Source: an uncultured Pelagibacteraceae bacterium
GTDB taxonomy: Bacteria > Pseudomonadota > Alphaproteobacteria > Pelagibacterales > Pelagibacteraceae
Length of the DNA stretch: 64,000 nt
Direction: 5' to 3'
NCBI GenBank assembly: GCA_902543485.1
Contig: CACBYP010000001.1
Coordinates: forward strand, 124,001 to 188,000
Each line of letters starts with the position of its first letter. Positions within the stretch are counted from its first letter, which is position 1. The notes below the pieces were generated by a model. That model had not been told where the DNA came from and searched no databases. It saw nothing but the letters and a program-made list of their open reading frames with translations. A program made the translations under genes and the position numbers. Shown one piece after another: positions 1 through 8,411 of the stretch.

Positions 1-116
1 AGAAAAATTCATAACTAAATTCTTAATTATTTTATATTCCGTGTCTATAAAAATATTAAACAGCTGAACACATTGTAACCCATTGTCATGATCCGAAAAT
101 TTAATTAAATTTAGTC

Positions 117-1334
117 ATGGAAAATAAATTATCTCAAATTACAGAATTATTCTCCAAAACAAGACAGCAAACGCTATCTCTGTGCGAGAACTTAGAGGCT
201 GAGGATATGGTCATACAGCCCAGCAAAAATGTTAGCCCACTTAAGTGGCATCTTGGTCACACCACATGGTTCTTCGAAAAATTCATCTTGTCAGAATTAG
301 ATGATAGTTACAAACCTTTTAACAAAGATTACAATTACATATTTAATTCATATTATAATTCTGTGGGTGAGTACAATCCTCGAAATAAGAGAGGTTCACT
401 AAATAGACCCATCTTAAAAGATGTTGTAAAATATAGACACTATGTAACTGAAAATATTATTGATTTTTTAAAAAGGACAAAAAATAACAGGACATCATTT
501 TTAGTTGAACTAGGTTCAAATCACGAACAACAGCATCAAGAATTAATGTTAATGGATATTAAAAATATTTTTTACAACAATCCATTGATGCCGACTTATA
601 ATTCTAACGATGATAAACCAGCTGTTAAAGAAAAAAATGAATTAACATTAGAAATCGCTAAGAAATTTAAATATGGAAACGACGAAGATATTTTTTGTTA
701 CGATAATGAATTACCGGTATCTGAAACGCAATTAGATCCTTTTAAATTGTATTCATTTGTTACTAATGGAGAGTGGAAAGAATTTATTAATGATGGTGGA
801 TATAAAAATCATGAGTTTTGGTTATCTGATGGATGGGACTTTGTAAATAATAATAAATTGGAAAGACCAATGTATTGGATAGATAATAATAATTATTTTA
901 CATTAAATGGTGTAAAAAAAATTGATAATGAAAAACCAGTTTCCCATATAAGTTTTTATGAAGCCGATGCTTTTGCAAGATACAAAAACAAAAGATTACC
1001 AACCGAATTTGAACTAGAGTATTTTTTAAAACAATCTGAGAAAAAAGGTAATTTTTTAGAAAATAAAATTTTTCATGAAGTAGAGGAAAAAGCAGACGAT
1101 GTTTATGGAAATTTATGGGCTTGGACAAGTAGTAATTACACGCCTTACAAAAAATACAAACCTTATGAAGGAAATCTAGGAGAATATAATAATAAATTTA
1201 TGTGCAATCAGTTTGTCTTAAAAGGTGGCTCACATTCTACATCTATTAATCACATCAGAGCATCTTATAGAAATTTCTTTTACCCAAGTGATACTTGGCA
1301 GTTTTGCGGTGTCAGACTAGCTGATGATATCTAG
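117..1334 (+). CDS. egtB: Ergothioneine biosynthesis protein EgtB (iron-dependent sulfoxide synthase)
   Basis: The 405-residue protein has an N-terminal DinB-like four-helix domain (about 1-150) followed by a formylglycine-enzyme-like (FGE-sulfatase) fold. H48 (in HLGHTTW) with H136 and H140 (in NHEQQHQE) match the three-histidine iron site of EgtB. The C-terminus has the family signature KGGSHSTS...RASYRNFF...FCGVRL. The family joins a thiol (cysteine or gamma-Glu-Cys) to trimethylhistidine (hercynine) using O2. The stop TAG overlaps the GTG start of egtD by one base, so the two are co-translated. No egtA or egtC lies next to it, so the thiol donor cannot be read from context. The assignment to the family is firm. 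Confidence 0.93.
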   Translation: MENKLSQITELFSKTRQQTLSLCENLEAEDMVIQPSKNVSPLKWHLGHTTWFFEKFILSELDDSYKPFNKDYNYIFNSYYNSVGEYNPRNKRGSLNRPILKDVVKYRHYVTENIIDFLKRTKNNRTSFLVELGSNHEQQHQELMLMDIKNIFYNNPLMPTYNSNDDKPAVKEKNELTLEIAKKFKYGNDEDIFCYDNELPVSETQLDPFKLYSFVTNGEWKEFINDGGYKNHEFWLSDGWDFVNNNKLERPMYWIDNNNYFTLNGVKKIDNEKPVSHISFYEADAFARYKNKRLPTEFELEYFLKQSEKKGNFLENKIFHEVEEKADDVYGNLWAWTSSNYTPYKKYKPYEGNLGEYNNKFMCNQFVLKGGSHSTSINHIRASYRNFFYPSDTWQFCGVRLADDI

Positions 1335-2296
1335 TGACTAATTTAAAATTAATAAACATAAACAATCAAATTCAAGATGATAAAAAATTAATCTTACAAG
1401 GATTATTAAATAAAAAACAAAAATATTTACTGCCAAAATATTTTTATGATGAAAAAGGTTCGAAGTTATTTAATAAAATAACAAACCTTAAAGAATATTA
1501 CCCAACAAACAAAGAGTTAGAAATACTAGGTAGTTCACAAAAAGAGATAAGAAAGAAATTACCAATTCATTCAACAATTGTAGAATTCGGAAGTGGCTCA
1601 AATAAAAAAATCAACAAATTTATAAATTCATTAAGCAAACCCAAAGAATATATTCCTATAGATATTAGTAAGGAATATTTGTTTGAAAATGCATCAATAA
1701 TTGCAAAAAAATTCTCAGATTTAAAAGTAACAGCAATATGTGCTGACTTTAGTCAGACCAATAGATTAAATAAAATTTTAAAAAATAAAAAAAAAATAGT
1801 CAGTTTTTTTCCAGGATCTACCATAGGAAATTATTTACCCAAAAATGCAAATAAAATATTAAAAAATTTTTCAAAAATCATAGGTAAAAATTCTTATTTA
1901 GTAATTGGGGTAGATTTAATCAAAAATAAGAAGACCCTTGAAAATGCTTATAATGATAAATTGAGAGTAACAGCTAAATTTAATAAAAATATATTAAATG
2001 TAGTAAACAAAATTTGTAATTCAAAATTTCAAACGAAAGATTTTGAACATAAAGCGTTCTACAATTTAAAAAAAAATAGAATTGAAATGCATCTTATCTC
2101 GAAAAAAAATTTCACATTAAAAATTAATAAAAAGAATATTAAATTTACTAAAGATGAAACCATTCATACTGAAAATTCTCATAAATATTCAAAAAATAAT
2201 TTTGTTAAATTAGTTAATAAATCTGGCTTTAAAGTCTTAAAATATTTTACTGATAAAAAAAATTATTTTGGAGTTTTTTTATTAAAAGTGAAGTAA
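1334..2296 (+). CDS. egtD: L-histidine N-alpha-methyltransferase EgtD
   Basis: This 320-residue SAM-dependent methyltransferase (DUF2260 family) makes hercynine from histidine, the substrate of EgtB. Family landmarks are FYDEKGSKLFNKI and the tyrosine-rich LKEYYPTNKE near the N-terminus, the SAM motif VEFGSGSNKK, a PIDIS strand end, FFPGSTIGNY, and the substrate-contact segment RIEMHLIS. It starts at a GTG that overlaps the egtB stop codon, and the reading frame leaves no closer ATG that keeps the conserved N-terminus. It is strongly lysine-rich and AT-rich, in keeping with the region. The identification is confident because both sequence and the egtB neighbour agree. Confidence 0.93.
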   Translation: MTNLKLININNQIQDDKKLILQGLLNKKQKYLLPKYFYDEKGSKLFNKITNLKEYYPTNKELEILGSSQKEIRKKLPIHSTIVEFGSGSNKKINKFINSLSKPKEYIPIDISKEYLFENASIIAKKFSDLKVTAICADFSQTNRLNKILKNKKKIVSFFPGSTIGNYLPKNANKILKNFSKIIGKNSYLVIGVDLIKNKKTLENAYNDKLRVTAKFNKNILNVVNKICNSKFQTKDFEHKAFYNLKKNRIEMHLISKKNFTLKINKKNIKFTKDETIHTENSHKYSKNNFVKLVNKSGFKVLKYFTDKKNYFGVFLLKVK

Positions 2297-2304
2297 GTTT
2301 TATT

Positions 2305-2934
2305 ATGGCGCAAAAAGACGTAGGTAACAAAATTCCCATCTACAAGTTGAAAGACACCGATGAAGTAATGAAATATTACGATGAGTGGGGAGATGGTAAT
2401 AAATATGACAAAGACATGGTCGATTGGAATTACACAGGACCAAAAGAGACAACAAAAGTATTTTCAGAATTTCAAAAAAATAAAGAAGCAAAAATTTATG
2501 ATGCTGGTTGTGGTACCGGACTAGTGGGTGTTGAATTAAAAAAATATGGTTTTAAAAATTTTCATGGGGCAGATCTTTCGAAAAAGTTATTAGAATTGGT
2601 ACCGAATGATCTTTATGAGGAGCTTGAACAAGTAGACTTGAATAAACCCATTAATAAAAAAGATGACGAATATGACTCAGTTATGTGCGTTGGTACATTT
2701 ACTTTTGGACATGTAAAGCCACCAGCTTTGGAGGAATTTATCAGGATTACAAAGAATGATGGATTTATCTGTTTTACTATTAATGAGGGAATACACGAAG
2801 AATATGGTTTTGATAAAAAAATTGAACAACTTAAGGAGCAAAATAAATGGAAAGAAATAAAATTTTTTAAATCAGATTACATTGCGAGCAAAGACGTAAA
2901 TGCTTGGTTAGGGTTATATCAAGTGATAAAATAA
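2305..2934 (+). CDS. Class I SAM-dependent methyltransferase, substrate unknown
   Basis: The 209-residue protein has a Rossmann methyltransferase core: IYDAGCGTGLVGVEL is motif I (about residues 69-83), followed by FHGADLSKKLLELV as the acidic end of strand beta2. The N-terminal region with YYDEWGDGNKYDKD resembles the Williams-Beuren/METTL27-like small methyltransferases. It follows egtD by 8 bases and precedes a Rieske oxygenase by 3, so it is probably in the same transcript. The substrate cannot be read from sequence. The position suggests a quaternary amine or histidine-derived compound, which is only a guess. Confidence 0.75.
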   Translation: MAQKDVGNKIPIYKLKDTDEVMKYYDEWGDGNKYDKDMVDWNYTGPKETTKVFSEFQKNKEAKIYDAGCGTGLVGVELKKYGFKNFHGADLSKKLLELVPNDLYEELEQVDLNKPINKKDDEYDSVMCVGTFTFGHVKPPALEEFIRITKNDGFICFTINEGIHEEYGFDKKIEQLKEQNKWKEIKFFKSDYIASKDVNAWLGLYQVIK

Positions 2935-2937
2935 ACT

Positions 2938-4113
2938 ATGTCAGAAATTTACAATATTATAGATAAACAAAAGTTAGATATTGTATCTAAACCAATTAGT
3001 GAAGCTCATGGTTTACCAAATGAATGTTACATCAGTAAAGAATATACTTTAATTGAAAGAAAAAAATTATTTGAAGATAAGTGGATCGTCATTGGAGTTG
3101 GAAGTTCTATTCCAGACGAAGGTGATGTGAAACCAATTGATTTACTTGGAATACCCTTACTTATTGTTAGAACAAAAAATAAAGAAATAAAAGTTTTTAA
3201 TAATATTTGTAGTCATAGAGGAGTTAAATTAGTTAAAGAAGCTGGCAAAATTAGAAATGTTATGAGGTGCTCATATCATTCGTGGTCTTATGATTTAGAA
3301 GGTAAATTAATTGCTACACCTCACATAGGAGGCATGAATATTCATCAAACACCTGAATTTGATAAATCAAAAAGTAATTTAAAAGAGATAAGATCATATA
3401 TTTGGTTAGATCTAATTATGATTAATATTAACAACAATGAAATTTCATTTGAGAATTACATTAGTCCTTTAAGTGAAAGATGGGAAAAATTTTGGCCTTT
3501 GAAAGATAGAGAATTAATTTATCATGCAAATGATTATGGTTATTTTAAATTAGATGCAAAATGTAATTGGAAATTTGCAATTGAAAATTATTGTGAGAGC
3601 TATCATTTGCCTTGGGTACATCCAGGTTTAAATTCTTATTCAAAATTAGAGGATCACTATCATATTCAAGGACTGCCAAATCGTTTCGCTGGACAAGGAA
3701 CAGTTGTTTACAATCCAAGATTTGAAGGAAATGAAAAGTTTCCTTGTTTCCCTAACTGGCCGAAAGATAAAGAAAATATAGCTGAGTACGTAGCACTTTT
3801 TCCTAACGTAATGTTAGGAATTCACAAAGATCATTATTATGCTTATTGGTTAGAGCCAATCAATCATGAGTTTACAATAGAACATATGGAAATTTATTAT
3901 GTAGGAGATGAAGCAGCAAATTCAACAAAATATAAATCCCTAAGACAAAAAAATCACAAACAATGGGAAGATATTCAAAAAGAAGATGTAGATATAATTC
4001 AAAGTATGCAAATAGGTAGAAACTCTCCAGCTTATAATGGTGGTAATTTTTCTCCAAAGATGGACAATCCTACACATCATTTTCATAAGTGGGTTGCTGG
4101 TAATTTAATTTAA
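2938..4113 (+). CDS. Rieske non-heme iron oxygenase, alpha subunit (betaine demethylase/choline monooxygenase-like)
   Basis: The 391-residue protein carries a Rieske [2Fe-2S] site, C91-S-H93 and C111-S-Y-H114, and a mononuclear iron site with H223 and H228 in the segment ENYCESYHLPWVHPGL plus a downstream Asp in EDVDII. This is the ring-hydroxylating oxygenase alpha-subunit architecture. Members that act on quaternary amines (GbcA, stachydrine demethylase, choline monooxygenase) share the ENYxExYH pattern. No reductase gene is adjacent. The dimethylglycine dehydrogenase system at 9.1 kb fits a role in betaine demethylation, but a substrate related to the upstream ergothioneine genes is equally open. 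Confidence 0.82.
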   Translation: MSEIYNIIDKQKLDIVSKPISEAHGLPNECYISKEYTLIERKKLFEDKWIVIGVGSSIPDEGDVKPIDLLGIPLLIVRTKNKEIKVFNNICSHRGVKLVKEAGKIRNVMRCSYHSWSYDLEGKLIATPHIGGMNIHQTPEFDKSKSNLKEIRSYIWLDLIMININNNEISFENYISPLSERWEKFWPLKDRELIYHANDYGYFKLDAKCNWKFAIENYCESYHLPWVHPGLNSYSKLEDHYHIQGLPNRFAGQGTVVYNPRFEGNEKFPCFPNWPKDKENIAEYVALFPNVMLGIHKDHYYAYWLEPINHEFTIEHMEIYYVGDEAANSTKYKSLRQKNHKQWEDIQKEDVDIIQSMQIGRNSPAYNGGNFSPKMDNPTHHFHKWVAGNLI

Positions 4114-4128
4114 AGTTAAAACCTAAAA

Positions 4129-4539
4129 ATGAAAATTATATTAATTATGGGACTTCCAGGCGCAGGGAAAACTACATTAGCTGATGAACTTGCTCCCTTA
4201 TTGAATGCAAAAAGATTAAATGCAGATGAAGTAAGAAAAGCTGCAAACGATTGGGATTTTTCAGAAGAGGGAAGAACAAGACAAGCAAAAAGAATGGCTG
4301 ACTTTGCATTAAAATTAAATGATGAAGGAAATTATGTGATTGCGGATTTTATTTGCCCAACTCCAAAGGCAAGAAGTTTATTTCCTGCAGATTATGTAGT
4401 TTGGGTAGATACTATAAAAGAAGGTAGGTTTGATGACACTAATAAAATGTTTGTTAAACCAGAAAAATATGATTTTCATGTTACATCGCAAGATGCTAAG
4501 TCTTGGGCACCAAAGATTTTAAAGGAGATAAAAAAATGA
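4129..4539 (+). CDS. Adenylylsulfate kinase-like P-loop kinase (CysC-like)
   Basis: The 136-residue protein has a Walker A motif GLPGAGKTTLA at residues 8-18, and LNADEVRKAANDWDFSEEGR, which matches the APS-kinase substrate region (LDGDxxR...LGFSxxxR). The YVIADFICPTPKAR segment corresponds to the CysC core. APS kinases are usually near 200 residues, so this is a short version. Its last four bases form an ATGA overlap with the next gene, a nucleotidyltransferase, which implies a coupled pair. True APS kinase activity is uncertain because no sulfurylase gene is in the window. It may phosphorylate another small molecule. Confidence 0.7.
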   Translation: MKIILIMGLPGAGKTTLADELAPLLNAKRLNADEVRKAANDWDFSEEGRTRQAKRMADFALKLNDEGNYVIADFICPTPKARSLFPADYVVWVDTIKEGRFDDTNKMFVKPEKYDFHVTSQDAKSWAPKILKEIKK

Positions 4540-4910
4540 CGTATCAATGGGACAATAAAAAACCAACTGCTCAAATGTTAGGAAGATGGCAACCGTTTCA
4601 TGATGGTCACTATACTCTATTTAAGGAAATTATAAAAAAAACAGGACAAGTATGTATTCAAATTAGAGATGTACAAGGTGTTGATGATAATCCATTTGAT
4701 TTTGAAACAGTTAAGAAAAATATTGAAGAAAAACTTAATCCAGAGTTTGAGGGTAGGTTCAAAATTATGCTTGTCCCTAATATTACAAATATTTGTTATG
4801 GAAGAAGTGTTGGATATAAAATTGAAGAAATAGTTTTGTCTGAAGAAATCCAAAAAATTTCAGCAACTAAAATTAGAGCCAAGATGAGAGAAGAAGGTAA
4901 ATTAAAATAA
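4536..4910 (+). CDS. Cytidylyltransferase/NMNAT-like nucleotidyltransferase
   Basis: The 124-residue protein has the nucleotidyltransferase signature GRWQPFHDGH (a GRFQPFHxGH-like HxGH motif) near residue 16 and the ISATKIRAKM motif close to the C-terminus, typical of the NMNAT/PPAT/cytidylyltransferase superfamily. I place the start at the ATG at 4536: it overlaps the stop of the kinase gene (ATGA) and has the strong ribosome site AAGGAGA at 4521-4527. An in-frame upstream ATG at 4503 would lie inside the kinase gene. The substrate is unknown. Tight coupling to the CysC-like kinase suggests that the two act on one metabolite. Confidence 0.72.
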   Translation: MTYQWDNKKPTAQMLGRWQPFHDGHYTLFKEIIKKTGQVCIQIRDVQGVDDNPFDFETVKKNIEEKLNPEFEGRFKIMLVPNITNICYGRSVGYKIEEIVLSEEIQKISATKIRAKMREEGKLK

Positions 4911-5684
4911 GTGACTGTAAAAATAAATAAAGTATCACCGGGTGTTAAAAGAGTTTTAATTAATGATCCAAAAACTTATAATTCCTTATCATACAATACT
5001 CTTTCGTCTTTATTAAATGCATTCAAAAAATTAGATAACGATAAAGAAACTAGAGTTATTATTTTAGAAGGGGCTGGCAAAGGATTTAGTGCAGGTCACA
5101 ATTTAAAAGAGGTAAGAGGTATAAAAAATAGATCTAATCATCTAAAACTGTTTAAACTTTGTTCAAAACTTATGATGCAAATTGTTGAAGGAAACAAACC
5201 AGTGATAGCTAAAGTACATGGAGCAGCTTACGCAGCTGGATGTCAATTAGCAGCAAGTTGTGATCTTGCATATAGTACAAACTCAGCAACATTTGCAACA
5301 CCTGGAGTAAAAATTGGATTATTTTGCAGTACTCCAATGGTCGCTGTCAGTCGAAAAATCAGTAGAAAAAGAATGATGGAAATGCTACTTACCGGTGATC
5401 CAATTAGTGCAAAATATGCAAAGGAAATTGGATTAATTAATGATCATTACAGTCCAAAAACTTTGAATAAAAAAGTTTTAGATATTGCAAAAAAAATATC
5501 TTCAAAATCAAATTTAACCATCAAAATAGGTAAAAAAGGTTTTTATAAACAATTAGAAATGCCATTAGGTAAAGCTTATGATTACACAAGTAAGATGATG
5601 ACACTTAATATGTCATCTTATGATGCCAAAGAGGGTATTAGTGCTTTTATTGAAAAAAGAAATCCAAGTTGGAAAAACAAATAA
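4911..5684 (+). CDS. Enoyl-CoA hydratase/isomerase (crotonase) family protein
   Basis: The 257-residue crotonase fold shows the oxyanion-hole segment KGFSAGHNLKEV and the second segment AKVHGAAYAAGCQLAASCDL. The usual catalytic glutamate stretch is replaced by KIGLFCSTPMVAVSR, as in the ECHDC3-like subgroup, so classical hydratase activity is doubtful. Translation begins at GTG 4911 directly after the TAA of the nucleotidyltransferase gene, with the ribosome site apparently inside that gene (GAAGAAGG). The CoA substrate cannot be predicted. Membership in the superfamily is certain. Confidence 0.85.
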   Translation: MTVKINKVSPGVKRVLINDPKTYNSLSYNTLSSLLNAFKKLDNDKETRVIILEGAGKGFSAGHNLKEVRGIKNRSNHLKLFKLCSKLMMQIVEGNKPVIAKVHGAAYAAGCQLAASCDLAYSTNSATFATPGVKIGLFCSTPMVAVSRKISRKRMMEMLLTGDPISAKYAKEIGLINDHYSPKTLNKKVLDIAKKISSKSNLTIKIGKKGFYKQLEMPLGKAYDYTSKMMTLNMSSYDAKEGISAFIEKRNPSWKNK

Positions 5685-5744
5685 CCATTAAGTTGAAGTC
5701 ACTTAAAAAAAAGTTTAAGTTGTAATCAAAGGAGAAAATCAATC

Positions 5745-7097
5745 ATGGATGGATGCTGTGGTCCTGGATATGCTAGTCCTGCAGAAGCAATAAAAGCGCC
5801 AAAAGAAAAGCTTTTATATACAATAGCTATCTACACAGGGACGGGAATACAAAAACCAGACTATTTAGCAACTGTCGATGTTGATCCTCAAAGCCCCACA
5901 TATTCTAAAGTAATTCATAGACTTGAAATGCCAGGTATTGGTGATGAATTGCATCACATGGGATGGAATGCATGTTCTTCTTGCCATGGTGACTCAAACA
6001 TGAGCAGAAAATATTTATTAGTTCCAGGTGTTAGATCAAATAATATTTATGTTGTTGATACTGCATCCGATCCTAGAGCTCCAAAAATACATAAAGTAGT
6101 AGATGGATCTGAAATAAAGAAAAAAACTAATTTATCAGGACCACATACAGTTCATTGCCTAGGTTCTGAAATTATCATTTCTTTTCTTGGAGACGCTCGA
6201 GGAGAAGCACCAGGAGGATATTTACATTTGAATAAAGATTTTGAAATTGTAGGTAGATGGGAAAATTCAATGGGAGACATACCTTTTAGTTATGACTTCT
6301 GGTACCAACCAAGACATAATGTGATGGTTAGTTCTGAATGGGCGGCTCCTAATACTTTTATGCCTGGATTTGATTTAGAGGAAGTTGGTCATTTGAAATA
6401 TGGTAGACGACTTCATGTCTGGGATTTTAAAAAAAAAGAGCCAGTTCAAACAATGTATTTAGGTGAAGATGGTTTAATACCATTAGAAGTAAAATTTATG
6501 CATAATCCCGACAGTAGTCATGGATTTTGCGGTGCAGCGCTAAGCGCAAATGTAATTCATTTTTGGAAATCAAAAGAGGGAAAATGGGAATGGGAAAAAA
6601 TAATTGATGTTGAAAATGAACCACATCCTGATTGGCCAATCCCTGTACCTGGAGTTATGTCAGCGATATTAGTTTCAATGGATGATAAATATCTCTATAT
6701 AAATAATTGGCTTCATGGAGATATGAGGCAATATGATATTACAGATCCGCACAAACCTAAATTAACTGGTCAAGTTTGGATGGGTGGATTGTTAGGAAAG
6801 GCTCCAGAAGTAAACGGTGTCAAAATTGCTGGTGGACCTCAAATGTATCAATTATCCTTAGATGGTAAAAGAATGTATGTAACAACATCATTATTTTCTA
6901 CATGGGATAATCAATTTTATCCTGAAATAAGAAAGCAGGGTGGAGCAATGATTATGATTGATTGTGATGTTGAAAATGGTGGGATGAAAATTAATAAAGA
7001 TTTTATTGTTGATTTTGGTAAAGAACCAAATGGACCTAGTAGGTGCCATGAAAGTAGATATCCAGGTGGAGATTGCACAAGCGACATCTGGCTATGA
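5745..7097 (+). CDS. mtoX: Selenium-binding protein 56 family, probable methanethiol oxidase
   Basis: The 450-residue protein is a full-length SBP56 family member. It begins MDGCCGPGYASP with the family's Cys pair at 4-5, then has PGIGDELHHMGWNACSSC with H70, H71, C77 and C80, and ends in the conserved CHESRYPGGDCTSDIW region. Bacterial and human members oxidise methanethiol to formaldehyde, H2S and H2O2 with a copper centre. A ribosome site (AAAGGAG) sits 9-15 bases before the ATG. The next gene, a ferredoxin, overlaps by ATGA. SAR11 cells release methanethiol from DMSP, so the role is biologically sensible. Activity is inferred from the family only. No N-terminal signal peptide is visible, unlike many periplasmic MtoX proteins. 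Confidence 0.85.
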   Translation: MDGCCGPGYASPAEAIKAPKEKLLYTIAIYTGTGIQKPDYLATVDVDPQSPTYSKVIHRLEMPGIGDELHHMGWNACSSCHGDSNMSRKYLLVPGVRSNNIYVVDTASDPRAPKIHKVVDGSEIKKKTNLSGPHTVHCLGSEIIISFLGDARGEAPGGYLHLNKDFEIVGRWENSMGDIPFSYDFWYQPRHNVMVSSEWAAPNTFMPGFDLEEVGHLKYGRRLHVWDFKKKEPVQTMYLGEDGLIPLEVKFMHNPDSSHGFCGAALSANVIHFWKSKEGKWEWEKIIDVENEPHPDWPIPVPGVMSAILVSMDDKYLYINNWLHGDMRQYDITDPHKPKLTGQVWMGGLLGKAPEVNGVKIAGGPQMYQLSLDGKRMYVTTSLFSTWDNQFYPEIRKQGGAMIMIDCDVENGGMKINKDFIVDFGKEPNGPSRCHESRYPGGDCTSDIWL

Positions 7098-7459
7098 CAA
7101 AGATTACAATCTCAAACAGAAATAACAGTGCATTTGAAGTCAGTGGAAAAAAACCTTTATTAAACGAATTAAGAGATCAAGGTGTCGATCTTCCATACGG
7201 ATGTCAGTATGGGGGATGTATTACATGTGCAGCTAAACTAATTAATGGAGAAGTAGATCAACGTTCTCAAGTTGCTTTAAACAATAGACAAATCAATGAT
7301 GGATATATTATTTTATGTGTTGCTAAAGCAAAAACAGATTGCACAATTGAGATAGGAGTTGAAAGTCATGATAAATTGTATCGAAATCCTTTCCTAGATC
7401 CTTTAGAACCTCATGAATTAAAAGCAGATATCGCGAGTAAAAAGGAAGAAAAAAAATAA
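7094..7459 (+). CDS. Plant-type [2Fe-2S] ferredoxin
   Basis: This 121-residue protein has the plant/cyanobacterial ferredoxin cluster motif C37-x4-C42-x2-C45 and a fourth cysteine at C75 (YIILCVAK). The ATG at 7094 is chosen because it overlaps the TGA of the upstream gene (ATGA). A TTG 21 bases upstream adds only a poor N-terminus. The tail after about residue 95 is longer than in simple ferredoxins. Translational coupling to the methanethiol oxidase suggests that it transfers electrons in the same process, although known MtoX enzymes use O2 and do not need one. Confidence 0.88.
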   Translation: MTKITISNRNNSAFEVSGKKPLLNELRDQGVDLPYGCQYGGCITCAAKLINGEVDQRSQVALNNRQINDGYIILCVAKAKTDCTIEIGVESHDKLYRNPFLDPLEPHELKADIASKKEEKK

Positions 7460-7461
7460 AC

Positions 7462-7911
7462 ATGAACCACAACGAACCTTATAGCGCTGAATATTTAAAA
7501 GATATTTTAAGCTCAGTTAAGACAATTGCTATGGTTGGTGCTAGCCCAGATAAAACTAAATTTAGTTATGGTGTGCTAAGAGTTTTGCATGAAACTGGTT
7601 ATGACATGATACCTGTAAATCCTAAACCAGGTATAAAGGAAATTAGAAATTTAAAAGTTTATCCAAATTTATCTGCTATCGATAGACCTGTTGATATGGT
7701 TGAAGTATTTAGAAAATCTGAGGATCTTTATGGAATTGCTGAAGAGGCAATATCAATTGGAGCAAAAGTATTATGGGGACAAATCGGTGTAATTAATCAT
7801 GATGCAGCAAAAATTGCTGAAGATGCAGGTTTAAAAGTAGTTATGAATAGATGTCCAAAAATTGAACTCTTCAGACCATTTTGGAAACCGCGACTAGATC
7901 TTAAAATTTAA
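7462..7911 (+). CDS. CoA-binding domain protein (YccU family), first copy
   Basis: The 149-residue protein is a single Rossmann-type CoA-binding domain. It has IAMVGASPDKTKFSYGV as nucleotide loop, VNPKPGIKEI after strand 2, and VLWGQIGVINHDAAK with NRCPKIE at the end, all typical of the YccU/CoA_binding_2 family. It starts 2 bases after the ferredoxin gene. A second, diverged copy follows directly, so this is a tandem duplication. The family has no settled function. The proteins resemble the CoA-binding half of succinyl-CoA synthetase alpha and may bind acyl-CoA. Confidence 0.85.
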   Translation: MNHNEPYSAEYLKDILSSVKTIAMVGASPDKTKFSYGVLRVLHETGYDMIPVNPKPGIKEIRNLKVYPNLSAIDRPVDMVEVFRKSEDLYGIAEEAISIGAKVLWGQIGVINHDAAKIAEDAGLKVVMNRCPKIELFRPFWKPRLDLKI

Positions 7912-7919
7912 ATCAAATT

Positions 7920-8345
7920 ATGGATACAACACTTTTAGATGAAAAAATAAAAGAACTATATTTAAGTTATAGGACGATAGCAATTGTCGGAGCAAGCCCA
8001 GACTCAAAAAAAACTTCCAATATAATAATGAAATATTTAAGAAATACAGGTTACAAAGTTTTTCCCGTTAATCCAGTAACAGATAATAAAATTATACATG
8101 GTGAACCAGTTTATAAAAAACTAACGGATATTAAAGATCATGTTGGAATTGTTAATGTTTTTAGACCTAGTGAGGAGGCTGAGGAAATAGCAAAACAAAC
8201 AATAGAAATTGGTGCAAATGTATTATGGTTGCAATTAGGAATTCACAACGAAAATGCAGCTAAATTAGTCTCTCAAAATAAAATTTATTATATCTCTAAT
8301 AAATGTATTAAAAACGAATACGATAGATTATTCAAAACTATATAA
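7920..8345 (+). CDS. CoA-binding domain protein (YccU family), second copy
   Basis: This 141-residue paralogue of the preceding gene keeps the loop IAIVGASPDSKKTSNII, the VFPVNPVTDNK segment and NVLWLQLGIHNENAAK, then ISNKCIKNEY near the end. It differs from its neighbour at many positions, so the duplication is not recent. It lies 8 bases downstream, in the same likely transcript as the methanethiol oxidase and ferredoxin. In the C-terminal region the first copy has NRCPKIE and this one NKCIKNE, so the conserved cysteine stays while the following residues change. The function is unknown. Confidence 0.85.
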   Translation: MDTTLLDEKIKELYLSYRTIAIVGASPDSKKTSNIIMKYLRNTGYKVFPVNPVTDNKIIHGEPVYKKLTDIKDHVGIVNVFRPSEEAEEIAKQTIEIGANVLWLQLGIHNENAAKLVSQNKIYYISNKCIKNEYDRLFKTI

Positions 8346-8380
8346 TATCAAATTATTAAGTGTGATATTAAGACCTTTTA
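8343..8380 (+). terminator. Weak stem-loop after the CoA-binding pair
   Basis: The arms TAATATCA (8343-8350) and TGATATTA (8363-8370) pair perfectly around a 12-base loop, followed by an imperfect T-rich stretch (CTTTTATTTCATTTT from 8375). The stem is only A/T-rich, so any terminator would be leaky. It falls in the 66-base gap between the second CoA-binding gene and the DUF4864 gene and could separate those transcripts. Confidence 0.35.
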
Positions 8381-8411
8381 TTTCATTTTAAATTTAAGAT
8401 AAATTTAAAAT

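Noticed and set aside
1-116. Partial gene at the left edge
   Set aside because: Frames on both strands are short and broken by stops; it looks like a promoter and leader region for egtB.
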